A DNA stretch of 64,000 nt, from contig NZ_BMML01000037.1 in the NCBI RefSeq assembly GCF_014645815.1, positions 1-64,000 of the forward strand. The letters are read 5' to 3'. Below are positions 22,396-30,763 of this stretch, one piece after another. This stretch comes from Streptomyces fuscichromogenes. GTDB taxonomy: Bacteria; Actinomycetota; Actinomycetes; Streptomycetales; Streptomycetaceae. Positions within the stretch are counted from its first letter, which is position 1, and every line of letters starts with the position of its first letter. Under the pieces are notes generated by a model. That model saw nothing but the letters and a program-made list of their open reading frames with translations, was not told the origin of the DNA and ran no database searches. A program made the translations under genes and the position numbers.

Positions 22396-23121
22396 ATGAT
22401 CCGTAGGTACGTCAGAAAAGTCGTCCACTGGGCGGAGAGGAAGAACCGTCAGCACTCTCTCGTGCCCACGACCCCCTTCATCACCGGCGAGAAGTTCCCG
22501 TGGGCCCGCGATATCGAGGCGCGCTGGCCGGAGATACGGGCGGAACTGGACACGGTGTTGTCCTACCGGGACGACCTGCCGAACTTCCAGGACATCTCCA
22601 CGGTGCAGCGGGCGCTGTCCCAGGACGACCAGTGGAAGACGTTCATCTTCCACGGGTACGGCTTCACGTCCGCGGACAATCTGCGAAGGTGTCCGAAGAC
22701 CGCCGAGGCACTCGCCGGTATACCGGGTCTGACCACCGCCTTCTTCTCGGTGTTCGGCCCGGGGAAGCGGCTGCCGGAGCATCGCGGCCCCTACAACGGC
22801 GTCCTGCGGTACCACCTCGCGCTGAAGATTCCCGAGCCCGCCGATTCCTGCGGCATCGAGGTCGGCGGTGAGACGCGGCACTGGCGGGAGGGCGGGGGGA
22901 TGTTCTTCGACGACACCTACCCGCACTCGGCGTGGAACGAGACCGAGGAGGACCGGGTCGTGCTCTTCCTGGACGTGGTCCGGCCGGTTCGCTTCCCCTT
23001 CAACTTCCTCAACAGGCTCGTCATCTGGACGATCTCCCAGTCCCCCTTCATCAAGGGTGCCCGGCAGAACCAGGAGGCCTGGGAGGAGCGGTTCGAGCAG
23101 CTGCGTGCCGGGCAGGCGTAG
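22396..23121 (+). CDS. Aspartyl/asparaginyl beta-hydroxylase-family oxygenase
   Basis: This is a predicted Fe(II)/2-oxoglutarate oxygenase of 241 residues. The family pattern is clear: GKRLPEHRGPYNGVLRYHLAL holds the first His and the cofactor loop, and MFFDDTYPHSAWNETEEDRV holds the second His and the downstream Arg that binds 2-oxoglutarate. The start ATG 22396 is set by GGAGGAG seven bases upstream; a GTG 63 bp further upstream lacks such a site. A short hydrophobic stretch lies near the C-terminus (FNFLNRLVIWTI). Relatives hydroxylate Asp/Asn side chains or lipid A acyl chains. Here it probably adds a beta-hydroxyl to an amino acid or to the peptide. The target is unknown, and no Asp or Asn module is visible in the window. 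Confidence 0.88.
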   Translation: MIRRYVRKVVHWAERKNRQHSLVPTTPFITGEKFPWARDIEARWPEIRAELDTVLSYRDDLPNFQDISTVQRALSQDDQWKTFIFHGYGFTSADNLRRCPKTAEALAGIPGLTTAFFSVFGPGKRLPEHRGPYNGVLRYHLALKIPEPADSCGIEVGGETRHWREGGGMFFDDTYPHSAWNETEEDRVVLFLDVVRPVRFPFNFLNRLVIWTISQSPFIKGARQNQEAWEERFEQLRAGQA

Positions 23122-23153
23122 CGCGGGCCCGCCCGGTCCGCCGGCGGGGTCCG

Positions 23154-24476
23154 TCAGCGCCGGATCTCGTGCTCGATGTAGTCGCCCAGCCGCTGGATGC
23201 CGTCGCTGATGTCGGTCGGGGTCAGGTAGCTCGTCGACAGCCGGAGGCTGAAGTCGCCGCCGCCCTCGGGATAGAAGTAGGACATCGGTGTCCAGATGAC
23301 GCCGAACTCCTGCGCGGACCGGGCGAGCGCCTCGTTGTCCGCGCGGAACGGGACCCGCACGGTCAGGAAGAAGCCGCCGCTCGGGGCGTTCCACCGCACG
23401 CCCAGGGCTTCGCGGACGTCGGGCGGGAAGCGCCGTTCGAGGTGGCGGAGGGTGGACTGCATGGCCTCCTGGTAGAAGGCCGACGTCCGGTCGTTGAGCA
23501 CGGCGGCCTGTCCGCCGCCGGCGAGCAGCATGCCGGCCACGGCCGCCTGGCTCAGCGGCGAGGTGTTGACCGTCACCATGCTCTTGATCTTGGCCAGTTC
23601 GTCCGCCAGCAGTCCGGTCCGCCCCGTGGCGTCCGTCACCGGCTGGTCCGCGACGGCGAAGCCGAGACGGGCGCCGGGGAACAGCGACTTCGAGAAGGAG
23701 CCCAGGTGCACCACGCGGCGGCTGCGGTCGAGGGCCTTCAGCGTCGGCAGCCGCGGTCCGCGGCTCACCAGCCGGTAGGGGCTGTCCTCCAGCACGAGGA
23801 TGTCGTACCGGTCGGCCAGGTCCAGCAGTTCGTGGCGGGTGTGCAGCGGCATCGTGGTGCCGGACGGATTGGAGTGGTCGGGCACCACGTAGAAGGCGCG
23901 CGGCCGGCGGCCCCGTGCGCACTGGGTCCGGATCACCTGCTCCAGATCGGTGCAGCGGAAGCCGTCCTCCTGTTCTTCGACCGGGACCAGTTCGACGTCG
24001 AGCAGGCGGGCGACGCCGGTGATCCCGACGTAGCAGGGGCTGGCCACCAGGAGTACGTCGTCGCGGTCGGCGATGAGCGCCCGGACGGCCAGGAGCATCG
24101 CCTCCTGACAGCCCACGGTCACCACGACGGCTTCCGGGGCGATGTCGATGCATTCGTCCCGCCGCAGCGACTCGGCGATGAGTTCACGGATCCGCCCGGC
24201 GGTCGGGCCGTACTGGAACATCGCGTCGCGGATCTGCTCCGGGGAATTCCCGGTGTCCGCGAGATGATCCAGGTAACGCTGAATGTGCTGGAATATCTGA
24301 CCGGTGTCGAAGAATCCGTCGTACGGGCGGCCCGGAGCAAATGAGATGGCCTGCGGATAGCGCAGGGTGATCTCGTTGAGGAAATTCATCGTGTCCAGCG
24401 TGGGATCCGAGACACTGCCGTGCAGATCGGCCCTGTGGAGTACGGTCCCGGGGAGGTTCTCAGTGGTCAACGTCAT
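23154..24476 (-). CDS. hpgT: PLP-dependent aminotransferase, 4-hydroxyphenylglycine aminotransferase type
   Basis: This enzyme is expected to convert 4-hydroxyphenylglyoxylate to Hpg and 3,5-dihydroxyphenylglyoxylate to Dpg, usually with Tyr as amino donor. It is a fold-type I enzyme of about 440 residues: SPCYVG, PDHSNPSG, LEDSPY, and the PLP lysine in GSFSKSLFPGARLGF (Lys263). The N-terminal segment (LHGSVSDPTLDTMNFLNEI, ISFAPGRPYDGFF) is what I associate with HpgT of glycopeptide clusters. ATG 24476 has AGGAG only one base upstream, whereas the TTG two codons later (24470) is seven bases from it, so TTG may be the true start. It is transcribed divergently from the exporter across a StrR-type site. 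Confidence 0.9.
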   Translation of the reverse strand: MTLTTENLPGTVLHRADLHGSVSDPTLDTMNFLNEITLRYPQAISFAPGRPYDGFFDTGQIFQHIQRYLDHLADTGNSPEQIRDAMFQYGPTAGRIRELIAESLRRDECIDIAPEAVVVTVGCQEAMLLAVRALIADRDDVLLVASPCYVGITGVARLLDVELVPVEEQEDGFRCTDLEQVIRTQCARGRRPRAFYVVPDHSNPSGTTMPLHTRHELLDLADRYDILVLEDSPYRLVSRGPRLPTLKALDRSRRVVHLGSFSKSLFPGARLGFAVADQPVTDATGRTGLLADELAKIKSMVTVNTSPLSQAAVAGMLLAGGGQAAVLNDRTSAFYQEAMQSTLRHLERRFPPDVREALGVRWNAPSGGFFLTVRVPFRADNEALARSAQEFGVIWTPMSYFYPEGGGDFSLRLSTSYLTPTDISDGIQRLGDYIEHEIRR

Positions 24477-24806
24477 GCTCCTGCACCAGGTGGCGGTGGC
24501 CGCGCACACCGTGCCGACACCGCTGCTCGCCTGCCGGAATCCGTTCAACTGCGGCCTTGCGGCGGTTGAACGGCAATTCCGGGGTGCGCTGCTTCCGGGA
24601 TGCTAACAGTGCGTCTCCGGGGCTCACCAGTGACCACGCCCGCGCAATCGGCGGCGGCCGGGCGCGTGTTGTCAGCCGAACCCGCAACGGAGATACTCGG
24701 CAGGCAGATCGCCGACGACGGGGCGGCTGTATTTCGCCCTCCGGTCCGCCTGCGGCCGAGCTTTCGCGGGACGCGGGACATGATGACGAAGGAGGTCCGC
24801 GCCCCC
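24477..24806. promoter_or_regulatory. Divergent promoter region between hpgT and the ABC exporter
   Basis: This 330-bp gap contains StrR-type site 2 (24543-24571), placed about 70 bp upstream of hpgT and 235 bp upstream of the exporter. The exporter frame is open through much of the gap, but the residues there do not resemble an exporter N-terminus. Confidence 0.6.
24543..24571. promoter_or_regulatory. StrR/Bbr-type activator site, copy 2
   Basis: GTTCAACTG, 11 bases, CGGTTGAAC: both half-sites are identical to copy 1 while the spacer differs, which argues for selection on the arms. Confidence 0.78.
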
Positions 24807-26699
24807 ATGGCTGGAGGCACGGGGCCGGCTCGGCTGCGCCTCGGTGACTCGGTCACCCGCCAGCAGGTCAGGCCCGGCACGCTCAGACGGATCATCCCTT
24901 ACGCGAAGCCCTATCGGTGGCGGCTGGGGCTGCTGATGCTGGTGACGGCGTCCGACGCGGTCATCACAGTCACGAACCCGCTGATCCTCAGGTCGATCAT
25001 CGACGACGGTGTCGTGCCGCGCCGGCTCTCGGTCGTCGTCGCGCTGTCGCTGACGATCGCCGCGCTGGCGCTGCTCGACGCGCTGGTCCTCTACGTCCAG
25101 ATCCGGTGCTCGGCCCGGATCAGCCAGGACCTCATCTACGACCTGCGCACCCAGGTGTTCCGGCATGTGCAGCGCCAGCCGCTGGCGTTCTTCACCCGGG
25201 CGCAGACCGGGTCCCTCGTCAGCAGACTCAACACGGACGTCGTCGGCGCGCAGTTCGCGGTGACGTCTCTGCTGTCGCAGGCGGTGTCCACGATTCTCAC
25301 GCTGGTTCTGGTGTTCGCCGCGATGTTCTACCTGTCCTGGCAGATGACGGTGGCCGCGCTGGTGGTGGTTCCGCTGTTCCTGCTGCCGGGCAGGATGATC
25401 GGGAAGCGGCTGCAGCGGCTGGCCCGCGAGCAGATGCAGCTGGACGCCGACATCGCCTCCCTGATGAACGAGCGGTTCAACGTCGCCGGTGCGCTGCTCG
25501 TGAAGCTGTACGGGCGGCCGGACGACGAGTCCGGGCTCTTCGAGAGGCGGGCCGGCCGGGTCCGTGACATCGCCACGGTCAACGCGGTGTACGGACGCTC
25601 CTTCTTCCTTCTCATGGGCCTGCTGACGTCGCTGATCACGGCGCTCATGTACGGGCTCGGGGGCAGTCTCGTCATCGACGGGAGGTTCCAGCTGGGCACC
25701 CTCGTCGCGCTGGTCACGCTGCTGTCCCGGCTGTTCGGCCCGATCAACCAGCTGTCGAACATGCAGGTGGACGTGTTGACGGCGCTGGTGAGCTTCGACC
25801 GGGTCTTCGAGGTGCTGGACCTGGAACCGCTCATCACGCAGCGTCCCGGCGCCCGCCCGGTCAGGTCCGCAGGGGACACCGGCGCGCCGGAGATCGAGTT
25901 CGACGGGGTGTCGTTCTGCTATCCGGCCGCGGGCGAGGTGTCCCTGGCGTCCCTGGAGTCGGTCGCGGCGGTGGTCCCCGAACGCACGGACCGCACCAAG
26001 GTCCTGGACGGGGTGAGTTTCCGCGCTCCGGCCGGCCGGCTGACGGCGCTGGTCGGCCGTTCCGGGTCGGGCAAGACGACGGTGACCCGGCTGGTGCCCA
26101 GGCTGTACGACCCGGACTCGGGGACCGTCCGCATCGGCGGCCACGACATCCGGGACGTGACCCTGGAGTCGCTGCGGGAGACGATCGGTGTGGTCAGCCA
26201 GGAGGCCCATCTGTTCCATGACACGATCAGGGCCAACCTGGCCTACGCCCGGCCCGGCGCGACCGAGCGGGAGATCGTCGAGGCGTGTCGTGCCGCGCAG
26301 GTCTGGGACGTGGTCTGCGCGCTGCCCGAGGGGCTCGACACCGTCGTGGGTGACCGCGGCTACCGGCTCTCGGGCGGGGAGAAGCAGCGGATCACCATGG
26401 CACGGCTGCTGCTGAAGTCCCCGTCGGTGGTGGTGCTGGACGAGGCGACCGCGCATCTGGACTCGGAGTCCGAGGCGGCGGTGCAGCGGGCTCTGACGAC
26501 CGCGCTGGAGGGCAGGACGTCGCTCGTGATCGCGCACCGGCTCGCCACGGTCCGCGAGGCCAGCCAGATCCTGGTCATCGACGAGGGCCGGATCGCCGAG
26601 CGGGGGACGCATGAGGAACTGCTCGCGGCCAAGGGGCTGTACGCGGAGGTCTACCGTACGCAGTTCGCCCCGCAGAAGACGGCGACGGCGGAGCAGTGA
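24807..26699 (+). CDS. ABC exporter, fused membrane and ATPase domains
   Basis: This half-transporter of 630 residues probably exports the peptide and may protect the producer. The N-terminal half has about six membrane segments (for example LGLLMLVTASDAVITV, LTLVLVFAAMFYLSW, FFLLMGLLTSLITALMYG). The C-terminal half has Walker A GRSGSGKTT, a Q-loop in VVSQEAHLF, signature LSGGEKQR, Walker B VVVLDEATA and H-loop IAHRL, all intact, so it can work as a homodimer. ATG 24807 is preceded by GAAGGAGG with an 11-base gap; two ATGs at 24780 and 24783 are weaker. A segment of about 25 residues is inserted between the first strand of the ATPase domain and Walker A. Glycopeptide clusters carry a comparable exporter. 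Confidence 0.93.
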   Translation: MAGGTGPARLRLGDSVTRQQVRPGTLRRIIPYAKPYRWRLGLLMLVTASDAVITVTNPLILRSIIDDGVVPRRLSVVVALSLTIAALALLDALVLYVQIRCSARISQDLIYDLRTQVFRHVQRQPLAFFTRAQTGSLVSRLNTDVVGAQFAVTSLLSQAVSTILTLVLVFAAMFYLSWQMTVAALVVVPLFLLPGRMIGKRLQRLAREQMQLDADIASLMNERFNVAGALLVKLYGRPDDESGLFERRAGRVRDIATVNAVYGRSFFLLMGLLTSLITALMYGLGGSLVIDGRFQLGTLVALVTLLSRLFGPINQLSNMQVDVLTALVSFDRVFEVLDLEPLITQRPGARPVRSAGDTGAPEIEFDGVSFCYPAAGEVSLASLESVAAVVPERTDRTKVLDGVSFRAPAGRLTALVGRSGSGKTTVTRLVPRLYDPDSGTVRIGGHDIRDVTLESLRETIGVVSQEAHLFHDTIRANLAYARPGATEREIVEACRAAQVWDVVCALPEGLDTVVGDRGYRLSGGEKQRITMARLLLKSPSVVVLDEATAHLDSESEAAVQRALTTALEGRTSLVIAHRLATVREASQILVIDEGRIAERGTHEELLAAKGLYAEVYRTQFAPQKTATAEQ

Positions 26700-26711
26700 C
26701 CGGCGGGCGGG

Positions 26712-28223
26712 TTAGCGCTGCCGGGTCCCCGCGCCCCCGGGGGTCTGCCAGAGCAGCCCGTCCGGGGAGCTGACCAGTCCGCCGGGGAACAGCGGGGTCT
26801 CCTCCTCGGAGTCCTCCCCCAGCATCGCCCGGCTCTGGACCTGGCCGCCCTCGCGCATCGCGTTGCGCACCACCTCGGAGCGGAAGAGCGGCACCATGGT
26901 GGCGTCGCCGCCCGCGGCGACCTGGTCCACCGCCGCCGAGAACTCCGCGGACCTCGACCGGAGATCCGCCACGGCGGTCCGCCGGCTGGTGAGGACGCTC
27001 TCCCCGGAGGCGACTCCGCCGACGAGCTCGATGAACGACTCGAACTCGGCCGCGGCACTGCCGGTGACCTTCTTCGCCTGCCAGAAGTACGACCCCTCGG
27101 TGGCGTTCATGTCGTAGAAGGAGACGAGGAACTCGTAGAAGACGCTGTACTCCCGGCGGTATCGGGCTTCGAACTCCCTGAAGGCGGTCTCCTCGTCGAC
27201 CGTGCCGGCGAGGACGCTGTTGATGGAGCGTGCGGCCAGCAGGGCGCTGTAGGTGGCGAGATGGACCCCGGACGAGAACACGGGGTCCACGAAGCACGCG
27301 GCGTCCCCGATGAGGGCCATGCCGGGCCGCCAGTAGGCGGTCGCCTGGTAGGAGTAGTCCTTGCGGACCCTCAACTGCCCGTACTGGCCGGTGGTGACGC
27401 GCTGGGCGTCCGCCAGGTACTCCTTGATCAGGGGGCATTCGTCGATCAGCGCGAGCAGGGCCTTCTCGGGGTCTCCCTGGACCTTCTGTGCCATGTCACG
27501 TCGTACCACCGCCCCGACACTGGTCAGTTCGGGGCTCAGCGGTATGTACCAGAACCAGCCGCTGCCGAACGCGGCCGACAGGATGTTCCCGGAGTCGGGC
27601 TCCGGCAGCCGCTTGCCGCCGGTGAAGTAGCCGAAGAGGGCGAGGTTCCGGAAGAAGTCCGAGTACTTCCGGTCGCCGCCGGCGCTGTCGTGGATCTGGC
27701 TCCTGTTGCCGGACGCGTCGACCACGTACCGGCTGAGGAACTCGCGCCGGGTGCCGTCCGCGTCCGTGCAGCCGACTCCCCTGACCCGGGCTCCGTCGTC
27801 CAGTACCCGGCCCACCGCCGTGCCCTCCCGGACGTCGACGCCGAGGCGCCGGGCGTGGTCCAGCAGGATCTTGTCGAACTTCGAACGCTCCACCTGGTAG
27901 GCGTAGGACGACGGTCCGGCCATCCTCGGTGACACCGAGAAGGAGAAGGTCCAGGGGTCCGGGTTCGTTCCCCAGCGGAAGGTCCCGCCGCGCTTCCTGG
28001 TGAAGCCCGCGGCCGCCAGTTCGTCGGCGACGCCGGTGAGACGGCAGACTCCGTGCACCGTGGCCGGCAGCAGGGACTCGCCGATCTGGTAGCGCGGGAA
28101 GGTCTCCTTCTCCAGGAGCACCACCCGGTGTCCCCGCAGGGCGACGAGGGCGGCGAGGGTGGAGCCGGCCGGGCCGCCTCCCACCACGACGACGTCGGTC
28201 TCTTCTGTCTGCGCCTGCTGCAT
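26712..28223 (-). CDS. Flavin-dependent halogenase
   Basis: This 503-residue FADH2-dependent halogenase probably chlorinates a phenolic ring, most likely Hpg bound to a carrier domain. It has an FAD dinucleotide fold (VVVVGGGPAGS at residues 11-21), the halogenase motif WFWYIP at 223-228, a Lys in KRGGTFRWG (Lys77) that may correspond to the catalytic lysine, and GDAACFVDPVFSSGVHLA for flavin binding. The long C-terminal region is typical of halogenases acting on carrier-bound substrates. ATG 28223 has GGAGG six bases upstream. It lies 68 bp downstream of hmaS, in the same unit. The regiochemistry and the chlorinated residue cannot be read from sequence. Confidence 0.93.
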   Translation of the reverse strand: MQQAQTEETDVVVVGGGPAGSTLAALVALRGHRVVLLEKETFPRYQIGESLLPATVHGVCRLTGVADELAAAGFTRKRGGTFRWGTNPDPWTFSFSVSPRMAGPSSYAYQVERSKFDKILLDHARRLGVDVREGTAVGRVLDDGARVRGVGCTDADGTRREFLSRYVVDASGNRSQIHDSAGGDRKYSDFFRNLALFGYFTGGKRLPEPDSGNILSAAFGSGWFWYIPLSPELTSVGAVVRRDMAQKVQGDPEKALLALIDECPLIKEYLADAQRVTTGQYGQLRVRKDYSYQATAYWRPGMALIGDAACFVDPVFSSGVHLATYSALLAARSINSVLAGTVDEETAFREFEARYRREYSVFYEFLVSFYDMNATEGSYFWQAKKVTGSAAAEFESFIELVGGVASGESVLTSRRTAVADLRSRSAEFSAAVDQVAAGGDATMVPLFRSEVVRNAMREGGQVQSRAMLGEDSEEETPLFPGGLVSSPDGLLWQTPGGAGTRQR

Positions 28224-28291
28224 GCTGATCCTCCGCTCGGTGGCGCCGCGGGACGGTCCGGGACCCGGCCACGGCCGGGCGTGCTCCGCGC

Positions 28292-29368
28292 TCAGTACCT
28301 CGGCTCGCGACCGGCCGCGTGCTGCCGGTCGACCGCCTCGTAGAGGGCCTTGATGTTGTTGCTGCCGAAGGTGCGTCCGCCCCGTCGGTCGATGAGCTCG
28401 TAGAAGAGGGTCTGCCGGGGGTGTCGCGAGGCGGTGAAGATCTGGAGCATCAGCCCCCAGTGGTCGCGGTCGGCGAGGATGTTCAGCTCGCGCAGTTCGT
28501 CGACCGGTACCGCGAGGGCGCCGAGCCGCTCGGTCAGCACGTCGTAGTAGCCGGACGGAGTCGACAGGAAGCGGACTCCGCGTTCCGAGAATTCCCGCAC
28601 GGCGGCTGAAATGTCCTCGGTGCGGAACGCCACGTGCTGTACGCCGGCGCCGTCGTGCAGCCGGACGAACTCGTCGATCTGACCGGGCTTCTTCGTGATG
28701 TCCGGTTCGAGGATCGTGAGGGTCAGGCCGCCGGACTCGCTCTGGACGACTTTGGAATCCATTGCCTGGTCGCCGACGATGATTCTCTCGTCGAATATCT
28801 GCGTGAAGTCGAATACCGACCGATAGTGGTCCACCGTGCGGTCGAGTTCGCCGGCGGGAACGCAGACGGCGATGTGGTCGATGTCTGTCAGCAGCCCCGG
28901 TGCCGTGTCCCGCGGGGTCTCGTCGACGATGCGGCCGGGGGCGAACGGGCCGTCGGCCGCGTCGCGTTCGACGAAGCGCTGGGCGACGTCGCCGAACCCG
29001 GTCACCGAGGCGAACGTGACCCGTGTTCCCTCGTCCCCGAGCCGGACCGGGGGTTCCACGGCGGCGGCGCCGCGTGCCACGGCCTCGGTGAACGCGGCGT
29101 GGGCGTCGTCGGACACGACGGCGATGACGGCGACGCCGTCACCGTGCCGCCGGACGTAGTCGGCGACCGGATGGTCCGCGCCGAGCGCGGAGGTCACGAG
29201 GAGGCTGATCCCGCCCTGGCGCAGCAGCACCGAGCGGCACCCGGGCAGTCCGGTCTCCGGGCCGCCGCGACCGTATATTCGGAAGCCGAACGCTTCGCGG
29301 AAGAAATCGGCCGAGCTCTCCGCGTCGGCCACATAGCACTCGAGATGATCGATCGCACCAATATCCAT
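28292..29368 (-). CDS. hmaS: 4-Hydroxymandelate synthase
   Basis: This non-haem iron dioxygenase converts 4-hydroxyphenylpyruvate to 4-hydroxymandelate, the first committed step to Hpg. Its 358 residues form two related halves. The predicted metal ligands are His165 (TDIDHIAV), His245 (GAGVQHVAF) and Glu324 (LFYELIDR). It shares long stretches with glycopeptide HmaS as I remember it (QAM-S-VVQS-SG, KPGQIDEF, TFGSNNIKALYEAV) and is shorter than typical 4-hydroxyphenylpyruvate dioxygenases of primary metabolism. ATG 29368 follows GGGGGA. The next step, hydroxymandelate oxidase (Hmo), is not in the window. Confidence 0.93.
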   Translation of the reverse strand: MDIGAIDHLECYVADAESSADFFREAFGFRIYGRGGPETGLPGCRSVLLRQGGISLLVTSALGADHPVADYVRRHGDGVAVIAVVSDDAHAAFTEAVARGAAAVEPPVRLGDEGTRVTFASVTGFGDVAQRFVERDAADGPFAPGRIVDETPRDTAPGLLTDIDHIAVCVPAGELDRTVDHYRSVFDFTQIFDERIIVGDQAMDSKVVQSESGGLTLTILEPDITKKPGQIDEFVRLHDGAGVQHVAFRTEDISAAVREFSERGVRFLSTPSGYYDVLTERLGALAVPVDELRELNILADRDHWGLMLQIFTASRHPRQTLFYELIDRRGGRTFGSNNIKALYEAVDRQHAAGREPRY

Positions 29369-29571
29369 GGGATTCCCCCGGTATCAGAATCGCATCCGCG
29401 TGAAGTGATTACTCGATGCGGCGATGTGTGGCACGCTACCTCACGGTCCCGGTGCAGGGGAACGAAGATCGTGACGCGAAACAGCGTGGATTTTCCGGCC
29501 GTTGATATCGGCGGGGTCCCGTCGGCGTATCGACATTGACGGACAATGCGCCGGGTCAATAACCTGCGGCT
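29369..29571. promoter_or_regulatory. Divergent gap between hmaS and the MarR-sulfotransferase gene
   Basis: This 203-bp gap must hold the promoters for both directions. Unlike the other three cluster promoters I inspected, it lacks the GTTCAACTG inverted repeat. It is comparatively AT-rich around 29,405-29,510. Confidence 0.5.
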
Positions 29572-30756
29572 GTGTTTCCTGTAGCCATCAGCGATGAGCA
29601 GCTCCGCTCCCTGCTCCGGGAAGCGAGCGATCTTCAGCCAGACCTCGACACCCACCTCTCGGCAGCGGCCTTCGACGGCCTGCCTCCGCACGGTCCGTTC
29701 GTCCTGGGAGCCATGGCGTTCCGGGGCGGCGCGACCGGCGGTCTCAAGCACGTGCTGGGGATCACCGACCAGCAGGCCGGCGAGATCGTGGACGGTCTGG
29801 TCCGGCACGGGTACCTGGACCTGCGGGTCGACCCGGCCGACCGCCGCCGGGTGCGGATCGAGCTGACCGATCGCGGCCGCGCCGTCGCCCTCTCGCTGTG
29901 GGACTTCCTGCGCACCAGGAGGTGGCGTGACTTCCCCTTCAGGGCGGGCGACATAGTCGTCAGCACCCCCGCCAAGAGCGGCACCACCTGGATGCAGATG
30001 ATGTGCGCGCTGCTGATCCTGCGGACCGCGGACCTCCCGGCCTCGATGCCTCGACTGTCGCCCTGGCTGGACGACATGGCGTGTTCCCGCGAGGAGGTGT
30101 TCGCCGCGCTCGCCGGTCAGTCGCACCGGCGGGTGATCAAGACGCATACGCCGCTGAGCGACATCGCCATGGCGCCGGGGGCACCGGAGGTCACCTGGAT
30201 CGTCGTCGCCAGGAACCCGCTGGACACCGCGATCTCGCTGTACCACCAGAGCCTCAACAACGTCGACGCGCCCCGCGGGGTCACGGGGCCCGGGGGGCCG
30301 CGTCCCGGGCAGGACCAGGCGGCGGCGCGGAAGTGGCTGGCCCGGTGGATCGAGGACGACTCAGCGCGCGAGGGGCAGCCGTCCTCGCTGCCGGGCATGA
30401 TGTGGCACTGGTCGGACGCCTGGTCCCGTCGTGCCGAAGGGGTCCTCCTCTTCCACTACGAGGACCTCTCGGCCGACCTGTCCGGGGAGATGACCCGCCT
30501 GGGACAGCACCTCGGCATGACCACCGGGGGCACCGGCTGGGCGGACCTGGTGGCGGCCGCGTCGTTCGAGCGGATGCGTGCCGCCGCGAACCGGCTGCAG
30601 CCCCTGGGCCCGGCCAGGAACAACACGGCGTTCTTCCGGCGGGGCGGGTCCGGATCCGGCGCGGTCCTGCTGACCGACGGTGAACTGGCGAGGTACCGGG
30701 CGCGCGCGGCCACGCTGGCGCCCCCCGACCTCCTGGAATGGCTCCACCGCCGGTGA
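29572..30756 (+). CDS. PAPS sulfotransferase with an N-terminal MarR-like winged-helix domain
   Basis: This 394-residue protein has two parts. Residues about 40-108 match the recognition helix and wing of MarR regulators: LGITDQQAGEIVDGLVRHGY followed by DPADRRRVRIELTDRG. From residue 120 onward it is a cytosolic-type sulfotransferase: the 5'-phosphosulfate loop TPAKSGTTW (132-140), the likely catalytic His in VIKTHTPL (His192), and the 3'-phosphate motif VARNPLDTAISLYHQ (Arg214). The join is in frame with no gap. It should transfer sulfate from PAPS to a phenol or hydroxyl of the peptide; the winged helix may bind DNA or may be a structural remnant. GTG 29572 has no clear ribosome site, so the start is uncertain. 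It is convergent with the second sulfotransferase, 7 bp apart. Confidence 0.88.
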   Translation: MFPVAISDEQLRSLLREASDLQPDLDTHLSAAAFDGLPPHGPFVLGAMAFRGGATGGLKHVLGITDQQAGEIVDGLVRHGYLDLRVDPADRRRVRIELTDRGRAVALSLWDFLRTRRWRDFPFRAGDIVVSTPAKSGTTWMQMMCALLILRTADLPASMPRLSPWLDDMACSREEVFAALAGQSHRRVIKTHTPLSDIAMAPGAPEVTWIVVARNPLDTAISLYHQSLNNVDAPRGVTGPGGPRPGQDQAAARKWLARWIEDDSAREGQPSSLPGMMWHWSDAWSRRAEGVLLFHYEDLSADLSGEMTRLGQHLGMTTGGTGWADLVAAASFERMRAAANRLQPLGPARNNTAFFRRGGSGSGAVLLTDGELARYRARAATLAPPDLLEWLHRR

Positions 30757-30763
30757 GCGGGGG

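Noticed and set aside
22315..24153. A 612-codon open frame on the minus strand
   Set aside because: It is out of frame with the aminotransferase in its right part and antisense to the oxygenase in its left part; the residues have no recognisable domain.
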